Source of the DNA: a virus
Length of the DNA: 26,399 nucleotides
Direction: 5' to 3' (one strand)
Virus record (IMG/VR): IMGVR_UViG_3300045996_003913
Span: 1-26,399 of that record
The notes below the pieces were generated by a model. That model was not told where the DNA came from and made no database searches. It was given only the letters and a program-made list of their open reading frames with translations. Every line of letters begins with the position of its first letter. The first letter of the stretch is position 1. Shown one piece after another: positions 6,453 to 14,104 of the stretch. The translations under genes and the position numbers were made by a program.

Positions 6453-6464
6453 TTACATCTGTAA
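6453..6464. promoter_or_regulatory. palindrome TTACA-TC-TGTAA
   Basis: A near-perfect 12-bp dyad with a 2-nt centre, A+T-rich in a G+C-rich genome, 30 nt after the RHH-protein stop and about 230 nt before the capsid start. It is a candidate operator, possibly for the RHH protein encoded just upstream. Binding is inferred. Confidence 0.3.
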
Positions 6465-6652
6465 GAGATACACATCTCGCAACCTCTCGCTGAGGCGAGT
6501 CGTACCGCAACTCGGTCGGCCACCGTCACAAGGCTGGTACGCATCGCAAGCAGCGAGCCCACCGACATCTTTGCTCCACCGGCTGGTCCCTCCGTTATCG
6601 GGCTGATGTTCGTCTGCGGGTCGGGTCATCGACACAGGACAAACAGCACTCC

Positions 6653-6672
6653 GCTCACCCTCCCCGGTGAGC
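6653..6672 (+). other. hairpin just upstream of the capsid ribosome site
   Basis: GCTCACC (6653-6659) pairs perfectly with GGTGAGC (6666-6672) around a CTCCCC loop. TAGGAG (6678-6683) follows 5 nt later, with the capsid ATG at 6695. There is no U-run, so mRNA stabilisation or translation control fits better than termination. Confidence 0.5.
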
Positions 6673-6694
6673 CCCGATAGGAGCAACGACCCTC

Positions 6695-7630
6695 ATGGCA
6701 CTTCCGTTTGAACAGGCACTGGCCCTGTCATTTCCCAAGGTTCTGAAAGAGCGCGACGGCGCGTACACCCAGTACGGCGCGACGCCCGTGATGCGGCTGA
6801 TGAAGGCGCAGGGCGGCATCGAGATGGTGGACGGTGGTCATGCGCTACAGCCCATCCTCGATTTTCAGGAGAATCCGGCCGCGGCCTTCCTCGACGCCAA
6901 GGGCGATTCCACATCCACGGCGCAGACCGAAGTGGTCACCAAGGCGCAGTACGAGTGGGCGCGTCTGGTTGTGCCGTACACGTACAACCTGTTCGACGAG
7001 CAGGACAACGCCGGCAAGGACGATACCCAGATTGTGAAGATGGCGCTGGCGCTATCTCGCAACGCGCTCAAGAGCTTCGACCGCAAGATTGAGCGGTACA
7101 TGCTCGGCACGACCGCCAACAACATGATTGGCATCCGTTCGCTCATCGCCGAAGACGGCACCGGCACCTTCGGTCAGGTGAACGCAGGCGTAGAGACGTG
7201 GTGGAAGAACCAGTTCGACGAGTACACGGACGGCAACGACATCGAGGCCAGCGTTCATACCGTCTACAAGGCGTGCGCGCGTGGCAACCCGGATTTCGAG
7301 CCCTCGATTCTCGTCTCGGGCAGCGACACGCACAGCACGTACGAGGCCGCGCTTGAAGAGCGCAAGCGATTCGTGGACGGAGACAAGGCCGTGTCCGGCT
7401 TCAACGTCATCGCGGTCTACAACGGCCGCTACGTCTACAGCGAATTCGGCACCGATTCCATCTTCATGTGGAATTCGCAGCAGACGAAGCTCTACGGACT
7501 TCGCAGCGGCTACCGCAAGCTGCGCCCCGGTATCGAGCACGTGAACTCAGGCAAGGTCACGGTTCGCATCCTCTCCTCGGTGCAGTTCCTGACCGGCAAC
7601 CGTTCGACGACGGGCGTCAGCTTCACCTAA
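6695..7630 (+). CDS. major capsid protein (HK97-like fold expected)
   Basis: A 311-residue protein in the size range of phage major capsid proteins. Its pattern is typical: an N-terminal segment with PVMRLMKAQGG, a middle helix-rich region (ALALSRNALKSFDRKIERYMLG), the IGIRSLI...GTFGQVNAG...WW sequence (residues about 148-170) that recurs in this class of capsid proteins, and a C-terminal FNVIAVYNGRYVY-type strand region. It would assemble the icosahedral head around the scaffold. It has a long structured leader and its own ribosome site (TAGGAG 11 nt upstream), consistent with high and independently controlled expression. A perfect hairpin follows its stop. The HK97 fold is inferred from family resemblance. 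Confidence 0.9.
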   Translation: MALPFEQALALSFPKVLKERDGAYTQYGATPVMRLMKAQGGIEMVDGGHALQPILDFQENPAAAFLDAKGDSTSTAQTEVVTKAQYEWARLVVPYTYNLFDEQDNAGKDDTQIVKMALALSRNALKSFDRKIERYMLGTTANNMIGIRSLIAEDGTGTFGQVNAGVETWWKNQFDEYTDGNDIEASVHTVYKACARGNPDFEPSILVSGSDTHSTYEAALEERKRFVDGDKAVSGFNVIAVYNGRYVYSEFGTDSIFMWNSQQTKLYGLRSGYRKLRPGIEHVNSGKVTVRILSSVQFLTGNRSTTGVSFT

Positions 7631-7647
7631 ACCCCGTTCGGTGAGTC

Positions 7648-7671
7648 GGGAAGCATCTCACGGTGCTTCCC
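7648..7671 (+). other. hairpin after the major capsid gene
   Basis: GGGAAGCA (7648-7655) and TGCTTCCC (7664-7671) form a perfect 8-bp stem with an 8-nt loop, 17 nt after the capsid stop. There is no clear U-run (AAACCCCTT follows), so it may stabilise the capsid mRNA 3' end or reduce read-through. Confidence 0.55.
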
Positions 7672-7704
7672 AAACCCCTTCACTTCCTGACAGGAAATCT
7701 CCCG

Positions 7705-8178
7705 ATGCCCTACTTCGTAGACACGGTGCCCACGGTTGGTGCACCTGCCGAAATTCACACCGAGCAGAAGAATCAGCTTGGTCTGGTGGCTCGCGCCAAC
7801 GACGGCAACGAGTACATCTACCTGCGCGGCGTGGCCTCGCTGGCCAATACCGATGTGGTCGTATTCGACGAGGCCGGTCAGACCGCGCGACTCGCCAACA
7901 CGAGCGTCGGTCCCATCGCCGTCGCCACGGCAGCCGCCAACGCGACCAGCTTCGCGTGGTTTGGTCGTAACGGCCAGTTCCCGGCCGCAGTGGACACGGC
8001 AGTGACCGACAACGGCAAGCTGTACATCGCCCAGAACGCTGGCGGTGGACAGGTCAATGCGACCGCAACGACCGGCGCACAGGTCATCGGCGCCGTGGCT
8101 CGCAGCACCGCCACAGCCAACGTTGCGACGGTACAGGTCCAGAACGCGTTCGTCGGTGTCGCTGACGCCATCGTCTAG
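7705..8178 (+). CDS. putative capsid decoration/head protein
   Basis: A 157-residue protein right after the major capsid gene. The ATG at 7705 is preferred over an upstream in-frame ATG at 7663 because AGGAA lies 8 nt before it and the upstream start falls inside the post-capsid hairpin. The sequence is Ala/Val/Thr-rich and beta-like throughout, with repeated hydrophobic strands (LANTDVVVFDEAGQTARLAN, VIGAVARSTA, VATVQVQNAFVGVA). This resembles capsid cement proteins, which bind the outside of the expanded head. Position and composition support the call; no diagnostic motif is seen. Confidence 0.6.
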   Translation: MPYFVDTVPTVGAPAEIHTEQKNQLGLVARANDGNEYIYLRGVASLANTDVVVFDEAGQTARLANTSVGPIAVATAAANATSFAWFGRNGQFPAAVDTAVTDNGKLYIAQNAGGGQVNATATTGAQVIGAVARSTATANVATVQVQNAFVGVADAIV

Positions 8179-8197
8179 TTCGTAACCAATCCAAAGC

Positions 8198-8216
8198 CCG
8201 CCGCGTATGTCGGCGG
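8198..8216 (+). other. GC hairpin after the decoration gene
   Basis: CCGCCG (8198-8203) and CGGCGG (8211-8216) form a perfect 6-bp stem around CGTATGT, 20 nt after the decoration-protein stop. There is no U-run. It is one of several hairpins in the capsid-module gaps. Confidence 0.45.
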
Positions 8217-8258
8217 TTCACCTTCAACCAGCAACCGACTCCAGAGAGGTTCTGCGTA

Positions 8259-8753
8259 ATGCCCAAGAACTCCGTTCCAGCCACAACCATTGTCGATGCC
8301 GAGCCAGCATCGGCACAGACCTACGTTCCGTCCGAAACCGCGCTTCTCGCCGATGCGCTGCGCAAGCAGGCGGAAGCGAATCTGTTGCAGGCCAAGCTCG
8401 AACAGGAACGACGCGCGGCGAACCCTCACAAGGTGAGCTTCGCCGAGCACGCGCGCAAGACCCGTTTCACCCCATATCCGTGCAAGGTGTATCAGAACGG
8501 ATTCGCGTGGCCGGACCGGTCCGCACGCGGCATGGACGATGCGACGAAGGAAAAGCTAGGCCAGCTTCGGTCCGGGCATTTCCTCAACGGCCGCGTCACG
8601 GTTCGCCGCGAAGGGGAAATCCTCTGCATCGACTATCCGTGGCAGGGCGCCGACAACCAGATTGCGAACATGAGCTACTTCACCAGTGACAGTGACCTGA
8701 TTCGCAAGCTCTGGATTGAACAGAACGCCACCGCGTCGGCACCGCGCGCGTAG
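8259..8753 (+). CDS. hypothetical structural-module protein
   Basis: A 164-residue protein, ATG at 8259 with AGAGG about 10 nt upstream. Residues about 26-55 form a charged coiled-coil-like helix (TALLADALRKQAEANLLQAK). A compact domain follows with conserved-looking aromatic and basic sequence (FTPYPCKVYQNGFAWPDRSA, then GHFLNGRVTVRREG). It lies between the decoration gene and an intrinsic terminator, so it closes the capsid transcription block. It may be a minor head protein or assembly factor. I do not recognise the family. Confidence 0.65.
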   Translation: MPKNSVPATTIVDAEPASAQTYVPSETALLADALRKQAEANLLQAKLEQERRAANPHKVSFAEHARKTRFTPYPCKVYQNGFAWPDRSARGMDDATKEKLGQLRSGHFLNGRVTVRREGEILCIDYPWQGADNQIANMSYFTSDSDLIRKLWIEQNATASAPRA

Positions 8754-8799
8754 TTCCACCCGCCTCTCACCAGCATCCATACGCGTCCCACGCGTCACA

Positions 8800-8829
8800 G
8801 GGCACAGCCAAGCGGCTCGTGCCCTTTTT
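8800..8829 (+). terminator. intrinsic terminator between capsid block and portal
   Basis: GGGCACAGCC (8800-8809) pairs with GGCT (8814-8817) and GTGCCC (8819-8824), with one bulged C and an AAGC loop, followed at once by TTTTT (8825-8829). The 10-bp GC stem plus U-run is the clearest rho-independent terminator in the window. It lies after the 164-aa gene and 21 nt before the portal ATG, so it should lower portal expression relative to capsid. Confidence 0.8.
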
Positions 8830-8850
8830 CTTCAAGGACCCACCCGCGGC

Positions 8851-10791
8851 ATGTCGGACCGGCTCAAAACGTTCAAGTCCAAAATCGAGTCCGCCAAGGC
8901 TCGCCGTCGCGAACTCGTCGCGGAGTGGCAAGAGAACCGGGAACGGCTCACCGCGCCGGCCGGGCGGGTCGTCGCGGAGCCGCAGAAGCGTCGCGCGATG
9001 ACCACCGATGCGACGCTGGTGAAGAAGAAGGCCAGCTTCCTCTACTCGCAGGTCCCTGAGGTTCGACTCACTGCGAAGCAAAAGCAGTACGAGCCTGCGG
9101 TTCCAGTCTTCGCGAAGTCACTCAACGACACCCTCAAGGAATCGGGTGTGGGCGCCGCGATGTACGAGGGCGTTCGTGACGGCCGCGTCGCCGGCATCGC
9201 CGCTGCGATTGTCACGTACACAGCAACCGCCGAGACGGTTCAGGTTCCGGCGCAGGACCCGCTCATGTGGGCGATGACTCGCCCCGGCGAGCCGGTCCCG
9301 ATGGTACCGGTCGAACGCGTCGCGGACAAAAAGTTCACCACCAAGCGCATCTCGCCTGCTGACCTGATTGTGGACGTGTCGTTCCGCGGGAGCGATTTCG
9401 ATTCGTGTCCGCTGCTCGGTCACACCGGCAAGCTGACATGGGCTGAGGCGAAGCGAACGTTCGGGCTCAAGGATGCGGACCGCACCAAGGTGTGCGGCAC
9501 CACCGACTCAGACAGTCTCGACCGGTTGAATCCGGACGATGTCGCGAATCGTTTCGACGAAGACGCGGCGATGGTCGAGTTCGACGAGATTTTCGTCAAA
9601 AGCTATCTGTTCGACGCGGGTCAGGTCCGATTCGACGCGATTCACCATCTCGTGTTCGTGAAGGGCCTCGACCAGCCTGTCGTTGACGAGCCGTGGAAGG
9701 GCCAGCGGTTCGACGAGAAGAGCCGCCGTTACGTCGGGGCCTGCCGTTATCCCATTCGGGTGCTCACGACCGATTATCAGTCCGACTCGGCGTATCCGGC
9801 CGCAGAAGTGTCGATGACCCGCGGTCAGGTCGATTCGCTGGCGCGGTCACGCTCCAACATGATGGAGCACAAGGAACACAACCGCCCGATTCGGACCTTC
9901 AACCCGTCGATGGTGGACAAATCCGTCAAAGACGCGTTGATGCGGGGCGACTGGCAAGGGCTGCTGCCCGTGCTCAACGTGGACCGCGCCTTTGGCGCCG
10001 TCCCACAGGTCAACTATCCGCGTGACGACCACGAGTTCGACGAAATCTATCGGCGCGAACTCGCCGAGTACTGGTCGTTGGGCGAGAACCAAGGCGGCAG
10101 CTTCGCACCCACCGGTCGCAGCGCCAGCGAAGCCACCATCGTACAGGCCAACTTCCAGTCGCTGATTGGACAGGAGCGCGGCCGTGTCGCGGATTGGTTC
10201 GTCGGCATCGCGGAAGTGATGGCCGGGCTGCTCGCGCTGTTCGGTGACTTCGAGATTCCGGAACTCAGCCCAGAGGACCAGAAGCGACTCGGCACGTGGG
10301 ACCGCGCGACGATTTCACAGCACGTGGTGTTCACGGTGCGCGCCGACAGCACCGTTGCCGTGGAAGCGCAGTCGCGGATTCAACAGTTGATGTCCATCCT
10401 GAACATCACCGCGAAGGCCCCGTACGTCAACTCCGCGCCGATTGTTCGCGAAATCGTCAGTCTCGCCGGGTTCGACCCGGAAGACCTGATGCAGGAGCCG
10501 CCGCAGGCAGCCCCTGAACCCGTCAACTTCTCGCTGCGCATCTCCGGTGAGGACCTGACCAACCCGATGGTGGTTGGCGCAATGGCCAAGCGCGGTCTGC
10601 TCCCGACCGGTCAGGAGATGGAAGACGCGAAGCTCGCCATTGCTGATGCGAAGACGCCTTCGCGCACGCCGATTGACCAGCTTCAGCAGCAGCCACAGCC
10701 GGGACCGGCGCCGGGCGCTGTGGACGAGCAGTTTCCGGACTGGAACACAGCGGCGCGCATTGACCGGCGCAATTCAGGGAGTGAGGGCTAG
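8851..10791 (+). CDS. portal protein
   Basis: A 646-residue protein forming the dodecameric ring at the DNA-entry vertex, the docking site of TerL and the tail. Supporting sequence includes an N-terminal charged helix (RLKTFKSKIESAKARRREL), central VAGIAAAIVTY strands, the RSRSNMMEHKEHNRPI segment, and near residue 410 the LGENQGGSF...SASEATI...R pattern characteristic of podovirus-type portals, followed by a long helix through QERGRVADWFVGIAEVMAG. The tail end is Gln/Pro-rich. The ATG at 8851 is chosen; an open extension to 8716 would overlap the previous gene and read through the terminator. The AAGGA is 13 nt upstream, a long spacing. Its place after the major capsid gene, instead of directly after TerL, is unusual. 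Confidence 0.9.
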   Translation: MSDRLKTFKSKIESAKARRRELVAEWQENRERLTAPAGRVVAEPQKRRAMTTDATLVKKKASFLYSQVPEVRLTAKQKQYEPAVPVFAKSLNDTLKESGVGAAMYEGVRDGRVAGIAAAIVTYTATAETVQVPAQDPLMWAMTRPGEPVPMVPVERVADKKFTTKRISPADLIVDVSFRGSDFDSCPLLGHTGKLTWAEAKRTFGLKDADRTKVCGTTDSDSLDRLNPDDVANRFDEDAAMVEFDEIFVKSYLFDAGQVRFDAIHHLVFVKGLDQPVVDEPWKGQRFDEKSRRYVGACRYPIRVLTTDYQSDSAYPAAEVSMTRGQVDSLARSRSNMMEHKEHNRPIRTFNPSMVDKSVKDALMRGDWQGLLPVLNVDRAFGAVPQVNYPRDDHEFDEIYRRELAEYWSLGENQGGSFAPTGRSASEATIVQANFQSLIGQERGRVADWFVGIAEVMAGLLALFGDFEIPELSPEDQKRLGTWDRATISQHVVFTVRADSTVAVEAQSRIQQLMSILNITAKAPYVNSAPIVREIVSLAGFDPEDLMQEPPQAAPEPVNFSLRISGEDLTNPMVVGAMAKRGLLPTGQEMEDAKLAIADAKTPSRTPIDQLQQQPQPGPAPGAVDEQFPDWNTAARIDRRNSGSEG

Positions 10792-10793
10792 AC

Positions 10794-11315
10794 GTGCCGC
10801 TGTTTGACCTGACTTGTCCGAACCAGCACGAGCGGTTCGACGTGATGCTCAAGATTGGCGAACGCCCGCCGTGTCCGACCTGCGCCGAGCCGACCGAAAC
10901 GTTGTGGCAAACCAAGGCATCGAGCGTCATCGGCGACGACATCCCCGGTGGGCTCACCATCGAGCACGGAGTCTGCCACAGCAACGGAGCGCCGAGGACG
11001 TTCTATTCCAAAGCCGAGATTCTTCGCGCGGCGAGAGAGCGTGGACTTGAACCGTTTGTCCGCCACAGCCCGGACCCAAAGAGCGGCGGTGATTCGTCGT
11101 CGAGGGTATCGCGGTGGGCCAGCGCCGACATCACCGACTACGACGACCCCGCGGTTCGTCGCCAGCGGCAGGAAGACATGGCCCGGCACTGTGGGATGTC
11201 GCTCGACCACTTCATGGCGCTGCGCGCGGCGCCCGTCCACCGGGGTATCACCGTCATTGGCTCGGCTGATGACGCGCTGGTTGGCGAAATCCTGACCGAG
11301 GCGGGTGCACGGTAG
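10794..11315 (+). CDS. zinc-ribbon phage protein with C-terminal EILxEAG motif
   Basis: A 173-residue protein starting with GTG 2 nt after the portal stop. The N-terminus is a FmdB-like zinc ribbon: C8, H12, C27 and C30 (CPNQH and CPTC). Such ribbons occur in many phages close to the portal gene, with unclear roles. The middle has GVCHSNGAPRTFYSKAEI and a His/Cys helix. The last 16 residues, ADDALVGEILTEAGAR, match the terminal motifs of the scaffold-like protein, suggesting the two bind the same partner. The stop overlaps the next GTG (TAGTG at 11313-11317), so translation is probably coupled to the adaptor. Confidence 0.7.
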   Translation: MPLFDLTCPNQHERFDVMLKIGERPPCPTCAEPTETLWQTKASSVIGDDIPGGLTIEHGVCHSNGAPRTFYSKAEILRAARERGLEPFVRHSPDPKSGGDSSSRVSRWASADITDYDDPAVRRQRQEDMARHCGMSLDHFMALRAAPVHRGITVIGSADDALVGEILTEAGAR

Positions 11316-11965
11316 TGACGTTCAATGAGCTTGTCCAGAACGTGCTGGCACGTGCCGAGTTGACATCCAACGCGGCACAGGCCCGTGTCGAAGCGGCCAT
11401 CAACTCGATGTACGGCCGCGTCACGTCCCGATGTGGCATCGACCATAGCTCGCGTCGTGAAACGGTGACGGCGAACACCGTGATTGGGTCGAAGTTCGTG
11501 ACCATCAACGGGATTGAAAAGCTCCTGCTGGTCCGGAACTCGGAAGGACGACCGCTTGATGAGAAGACGGTCCACCAACTAGACCAGCAGATTCCGACCA
11601 CGTCGGCTCCGGCCGCATACGCGGTGTATCGCGTCGGCTCGAACACCGTGACGATTCAGTTGGATTGCAACGCGCAATCCGTGCAGGTCCTAACCTGCTC
11701 GGGGCTTGAGGTCTCCGACACGCTCAGCGGCAGCCTCGAACCGGCCTTTCCACGAAGCTTCCACTACATCATCGCGGAAGGAGTGCTGGAACAGGAGTTT
11801 CGAAAGAAGGGCAAGGACCACATCGTGTTGGCGCAGATGGCCAAGGCCGAATACGAGGACGGCGTCAATCGTCTTGCGCTTTACCTCGACTCGTCCGCGA
11901 TGCTCGTGGTTCGACAGGGTGAGGCCGCGACCGGTGCACGGCGAGTTCTCGACGAGGGTCAGTAA
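11315..11965 (+). CDS. head-tail adaptor (connector) protein
   Basis: A 216-residue GTG-start protein overlapping both neighbours by one base. N-terminal sequence MTFNELVQNVLARAEL and the C-terminal helix-rich segment (HYIIAEGVLEQEFRKKG...AKAEYEDGVNRLALYL) match the pattern of podovirus adaptor proteins that ring the portal and connect it to the tail hub. The middle is beta-like (VTIQLDCNAQSVQVLTC). The order portal, small protein, adaptor, large nozzle is as expected for short-tailed phages. The assignment rests on size, order and this helix pattern. Confidence 0.7.
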   Translation: MTFNELVQNVLARAELTSNAAQARVEAAINSMYGRVTSRCGIDHSSRRETVTANTVIGSKFVTINGIEKLLLVRNSEGRPLDEKTVHQLDQQIPTTSAPAAYAVYRVGSNTVTIQLDCNAQSVQVLTCSGLEVSDTLSGSLEPAFPRSFHYIIAEGVLEQEFRKKGKDHIVLAQMAKAEYEDGVNRLALYLDSSAMLVVRQGEAATGARRVLDEGQ

Positions 11966-14100
11966 TGGCTGACCTGCTCATCAGAACCCTGCGAGGCGGA
12001 CTCAACGACAGCGATTCTCCGGCATCACTGCCCGACGACATGGTGGTTGTCGCCAACAACGTCGAATGGCGTGAAACGACTGTCGCCGAAAGGCGCCGGG
12101 GCTCTCTCGCGATTGATGGCGGGCCGCTCGGCACTCATGACCGGGTCACCTTCTTGTACCGGCACGTGCCCACCACCGAAGGCGCGGATGCACAACTGTG
12201 GGGACTCGGCGTCACCGGCACGAGCAGCTATACGCTGGCGTACAAGTCAAACACGTGGAACATCGTCACTCCCGTCGATGACATTGTCGTCACCACCCCG
12301 GCGCAGTACCAGCTTCAGGCGCAGGCGCTGCACGGCAAGCTGTTCATCGCGTTCAAATCCGACGTGGACCGGTTGCACGTCTTCGACGGCACCACGCTGC
12401 GTCGCACCGGGTTGGCCGAGCCCGATGCTCCGACCGCGAACGACACCGGCAGCGGCAGTTTCGCCAACACCCGGTACTACCGGGTTCGACTCACCGAGCA
12501 GGACGGCAACGGCGCGACGCTTCGCCGCAGCGAGCCGTCAGAGATGCTGAGTTTCACTCCGTCTGGTTCCGGGTCCGGTGCGGTGGTGACTCGGCCGGCA
12601 CTCGTCGGCGAGGGCGAGACGCATTGGGAGTTGGAGGCCAGTCTCGATTCGGAGAACTGGTTCCGCATCGCCACGACCGCCGTGGGCACCAGCACGGTCA
12701 CGGATTCGCAGCCGTACGACAACGGGTACTCCGACATTGGAACCGTGTCCGAAACGATTGGCGATTACTCGCTCATCGGGAGTGGTCGCTTTCTCGTCGT
12801 CGATGAGGACCGACTGCTCATCCTGAGCAGCTTCGAGGACGCGAACGCCGCAAGCCGAGTCCGGTGGACCACGGTCGGCAACGACCCCGGCGATGGCAAT
12901 GACGAACGCATTCCCATTGCGACCGCGAACGAGCTTGACCTTGATGGCCTCGAAGGCGGCGGTCTAACCGGTGCCAGTCAGAGCATTCACGGCTACGTGT
13001 ACGCGTTCAAGCTCGGGGCCATTTACAAGCTGGTGCGCACCGATGTGCGCCAGCACGCCTACGAGGCGATGGCCATTACGAAGAGTCGCGGCGCGGTTGA
13101 AGGCAGCATCGTTGACGCCGTGGACGAAGCGGGCCGACCCGCGGTGTTCTTCATCGACCCGACCATCGGAGCGTGCCTGCTCGGCTCCAACGGACTTCAG
13201 ACCTGTGGGCTCGACATCCGCGCGACGTGGCGCCGGCTCAATCTGGACGCCACGGCGGTTTCCCGCGGCGTGTACTACCCGGAGGCACAGCAAATCCATT
13301 GGTGGATTGCCGTGGACGGAGCGGACACGCCGAATTTGCGCGTGGTGCTGCACATCAACGAGATGCGTCTCACTCCGGCCGGGTATCGGCGCGGGTGGGC
13401 GGTCTGGAACGGTGCATCGGCGAATGCGTTGGCGGCATGCCTGTTCGCTGAGAACGTGGATGACAACGAGCCCCGGTCGCTGCGACTGGTCCCACTCATC
13501 GCGTTGGAACCGGTGCCGGTCGAGGAAGAGCCGGAACCCACAGGATGGGTGCCTGACGCAGACATCTATACGGCGTTCTCGCTCGCGCACGCCAACAATC
13601 AGTCGAGCATCACCGCCATCAACGCGCCGGCCGGTGATTCGCCGATGGCTGCCGCACTGGCAGACGAAAGCGATGAGAGCTTCGTCCAGATGCGGTTCAA
13701 CCGCCTGAACGCGTCGGACATCCTCTACACCGTCGTCGGGCTTGCACCACACACGGACCCCGGTGTGGACACCGGTCACGCCTTGCACGTTCGCTGGCGC
13801 CAGCGCACGCCCAACCTCGGCTCCGCTTCAGCGTTTCTCCAACTCGGGACGGGATGGGACCCGGTGAACAACCAGTTCGCCAACGTCTTCGCGAACTCAG
13901 GCGCCATCACGCTTCCGCTGAGCAACACCTTCGCCGACTACCAGATGACGCTGAACGCGACGGCAGTGCAGGCGATTCGCGCCGCCAACGGGTACTCGTC
14001 CCTGCAAGTCATGATGTTCCTGTTCTACACCAGCATCCCGACGCTCGAATCGAGCCCCATCAGCGTGGACGTGTCGCGCCTCTACATGGAGGCGCCGTAA
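11965..14100 (+). CDS. tail hub/nozzle (stem) protein
   Basis: A 711-residue protein whose ATG overlaps the adaptor stop (TAATG). It begins with the pattern RTLRGGLNDSDSP...LPDD...NNVEWR seen in large beta-propeller tail proteins of short-tailed phages, which form the tube through which DNA leaves. Residues about 150-270 look like an immunoglobulin/fibronectin-like insert (RYYRVRLTEQDGNG, THWELEASLDSENWFRIA). The propeller-like repeats resume (IHGYVYAFKLGAIYKLV, then AVFFIDPTIGACLLG). A Pro/Glu hinge near residue 515 (VPVEEEPEP) leads to a C-terminal beta domain of about 190 residues, perhaps a fibre-attachment or binding domain added to the core. Confidence 0.8.
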   Translation: MADLLIRTLRGGLNDSDSPASLPDDMVVVANNVEWRETTVAERRRGSLAIDGGPLGTHDRVTFLYRHVPTTEGADAQLWGLGVTGTSSYTLAYKSNTWNIVTPVDDIVVTTPAQYQLQAQALHGKLFIAFKSDVDRLHVFDGTTLRRTGLAEPDAPTANDTGSGSFANTRYYRVRLTEQDGNGATLRRSEPSEMLSFTPSGSGSGAVVTRPALVGEGETHWELEASLDSENWFRIATTAVGTSTVTDSQPYDNGYSDIGTVSETIGDYSLIGSGRFLVVDEDRLLILSSFEDANAASRVRWTTVGNDPGDGNDERIPIATANELDLDGLEGGGLTGASQSIHGYVYAFKLGAIYKLVRTDVRQHAYEAMAITKSRGAVEGSIVDAVDEAGRPAVFFIDPTIGACLLGSNGLQTCGLDIRATWRRLNLDATAVSRGVYYPEAQQIHWWIAVDGADTPNLRVVLHINEMRLTPAGYRRGWAVWNGASANALAACLFAENVDDNEPRSLRLVPLIALEPVPVEEEPEPTGWVPDADIYTAFSLAHANNQSSITAINAPAGDSPMAAALADESDESFVQMRFNRLNASDILYTVVGLAPHTDPGVDTGHALHVRWRQRTPNLGSASAFLQLGTGWDPVNNQFANVFANSGAITLPLSNTFADYQMTLNATAVQAIRAANGYSSLQVMMFLFYTSIPTLESSPISVDVSRLYMEAP

Positions 14101-14104
14101 AGCA

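Larger units (their letters stand above)
6424..6694. promoter_or_regulatory. 271-nt structured leader of the major capsid gene
   Basis: The longest gap in the rightward late block, and no convincing ORF lies in it. It contains a palindrome (6453-6464), a hairpin CTCGC-TGAG-GCGAG (6486-6499), a long-range pair CGTACC (6501-6506) with GGTACG (6536-6541) that encloses CGGT/ACCG (6513-6516, 6522-6525), and a 7-bp hairpin close to the ribosome site. This suggests either a dedicated capsid promoter with a structured 5' leader or an RNA regulatory element. No confident -35/-10 could be placed. Confidence 0.45.

Noticed and set aside
8716-8850. N-terminal extension of the portal frame to 8716
   Set aside because: It would overlap the preceding gene and translate through an intrinsic terminator; the ATG at 8851 begins a sensible portal N-terminus.
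12964-13788. A 274-codon minus-strand open frame opposite the nozzle gene
   Set aside because: Antisense to a convincing tail protein, with shadow-like composition.
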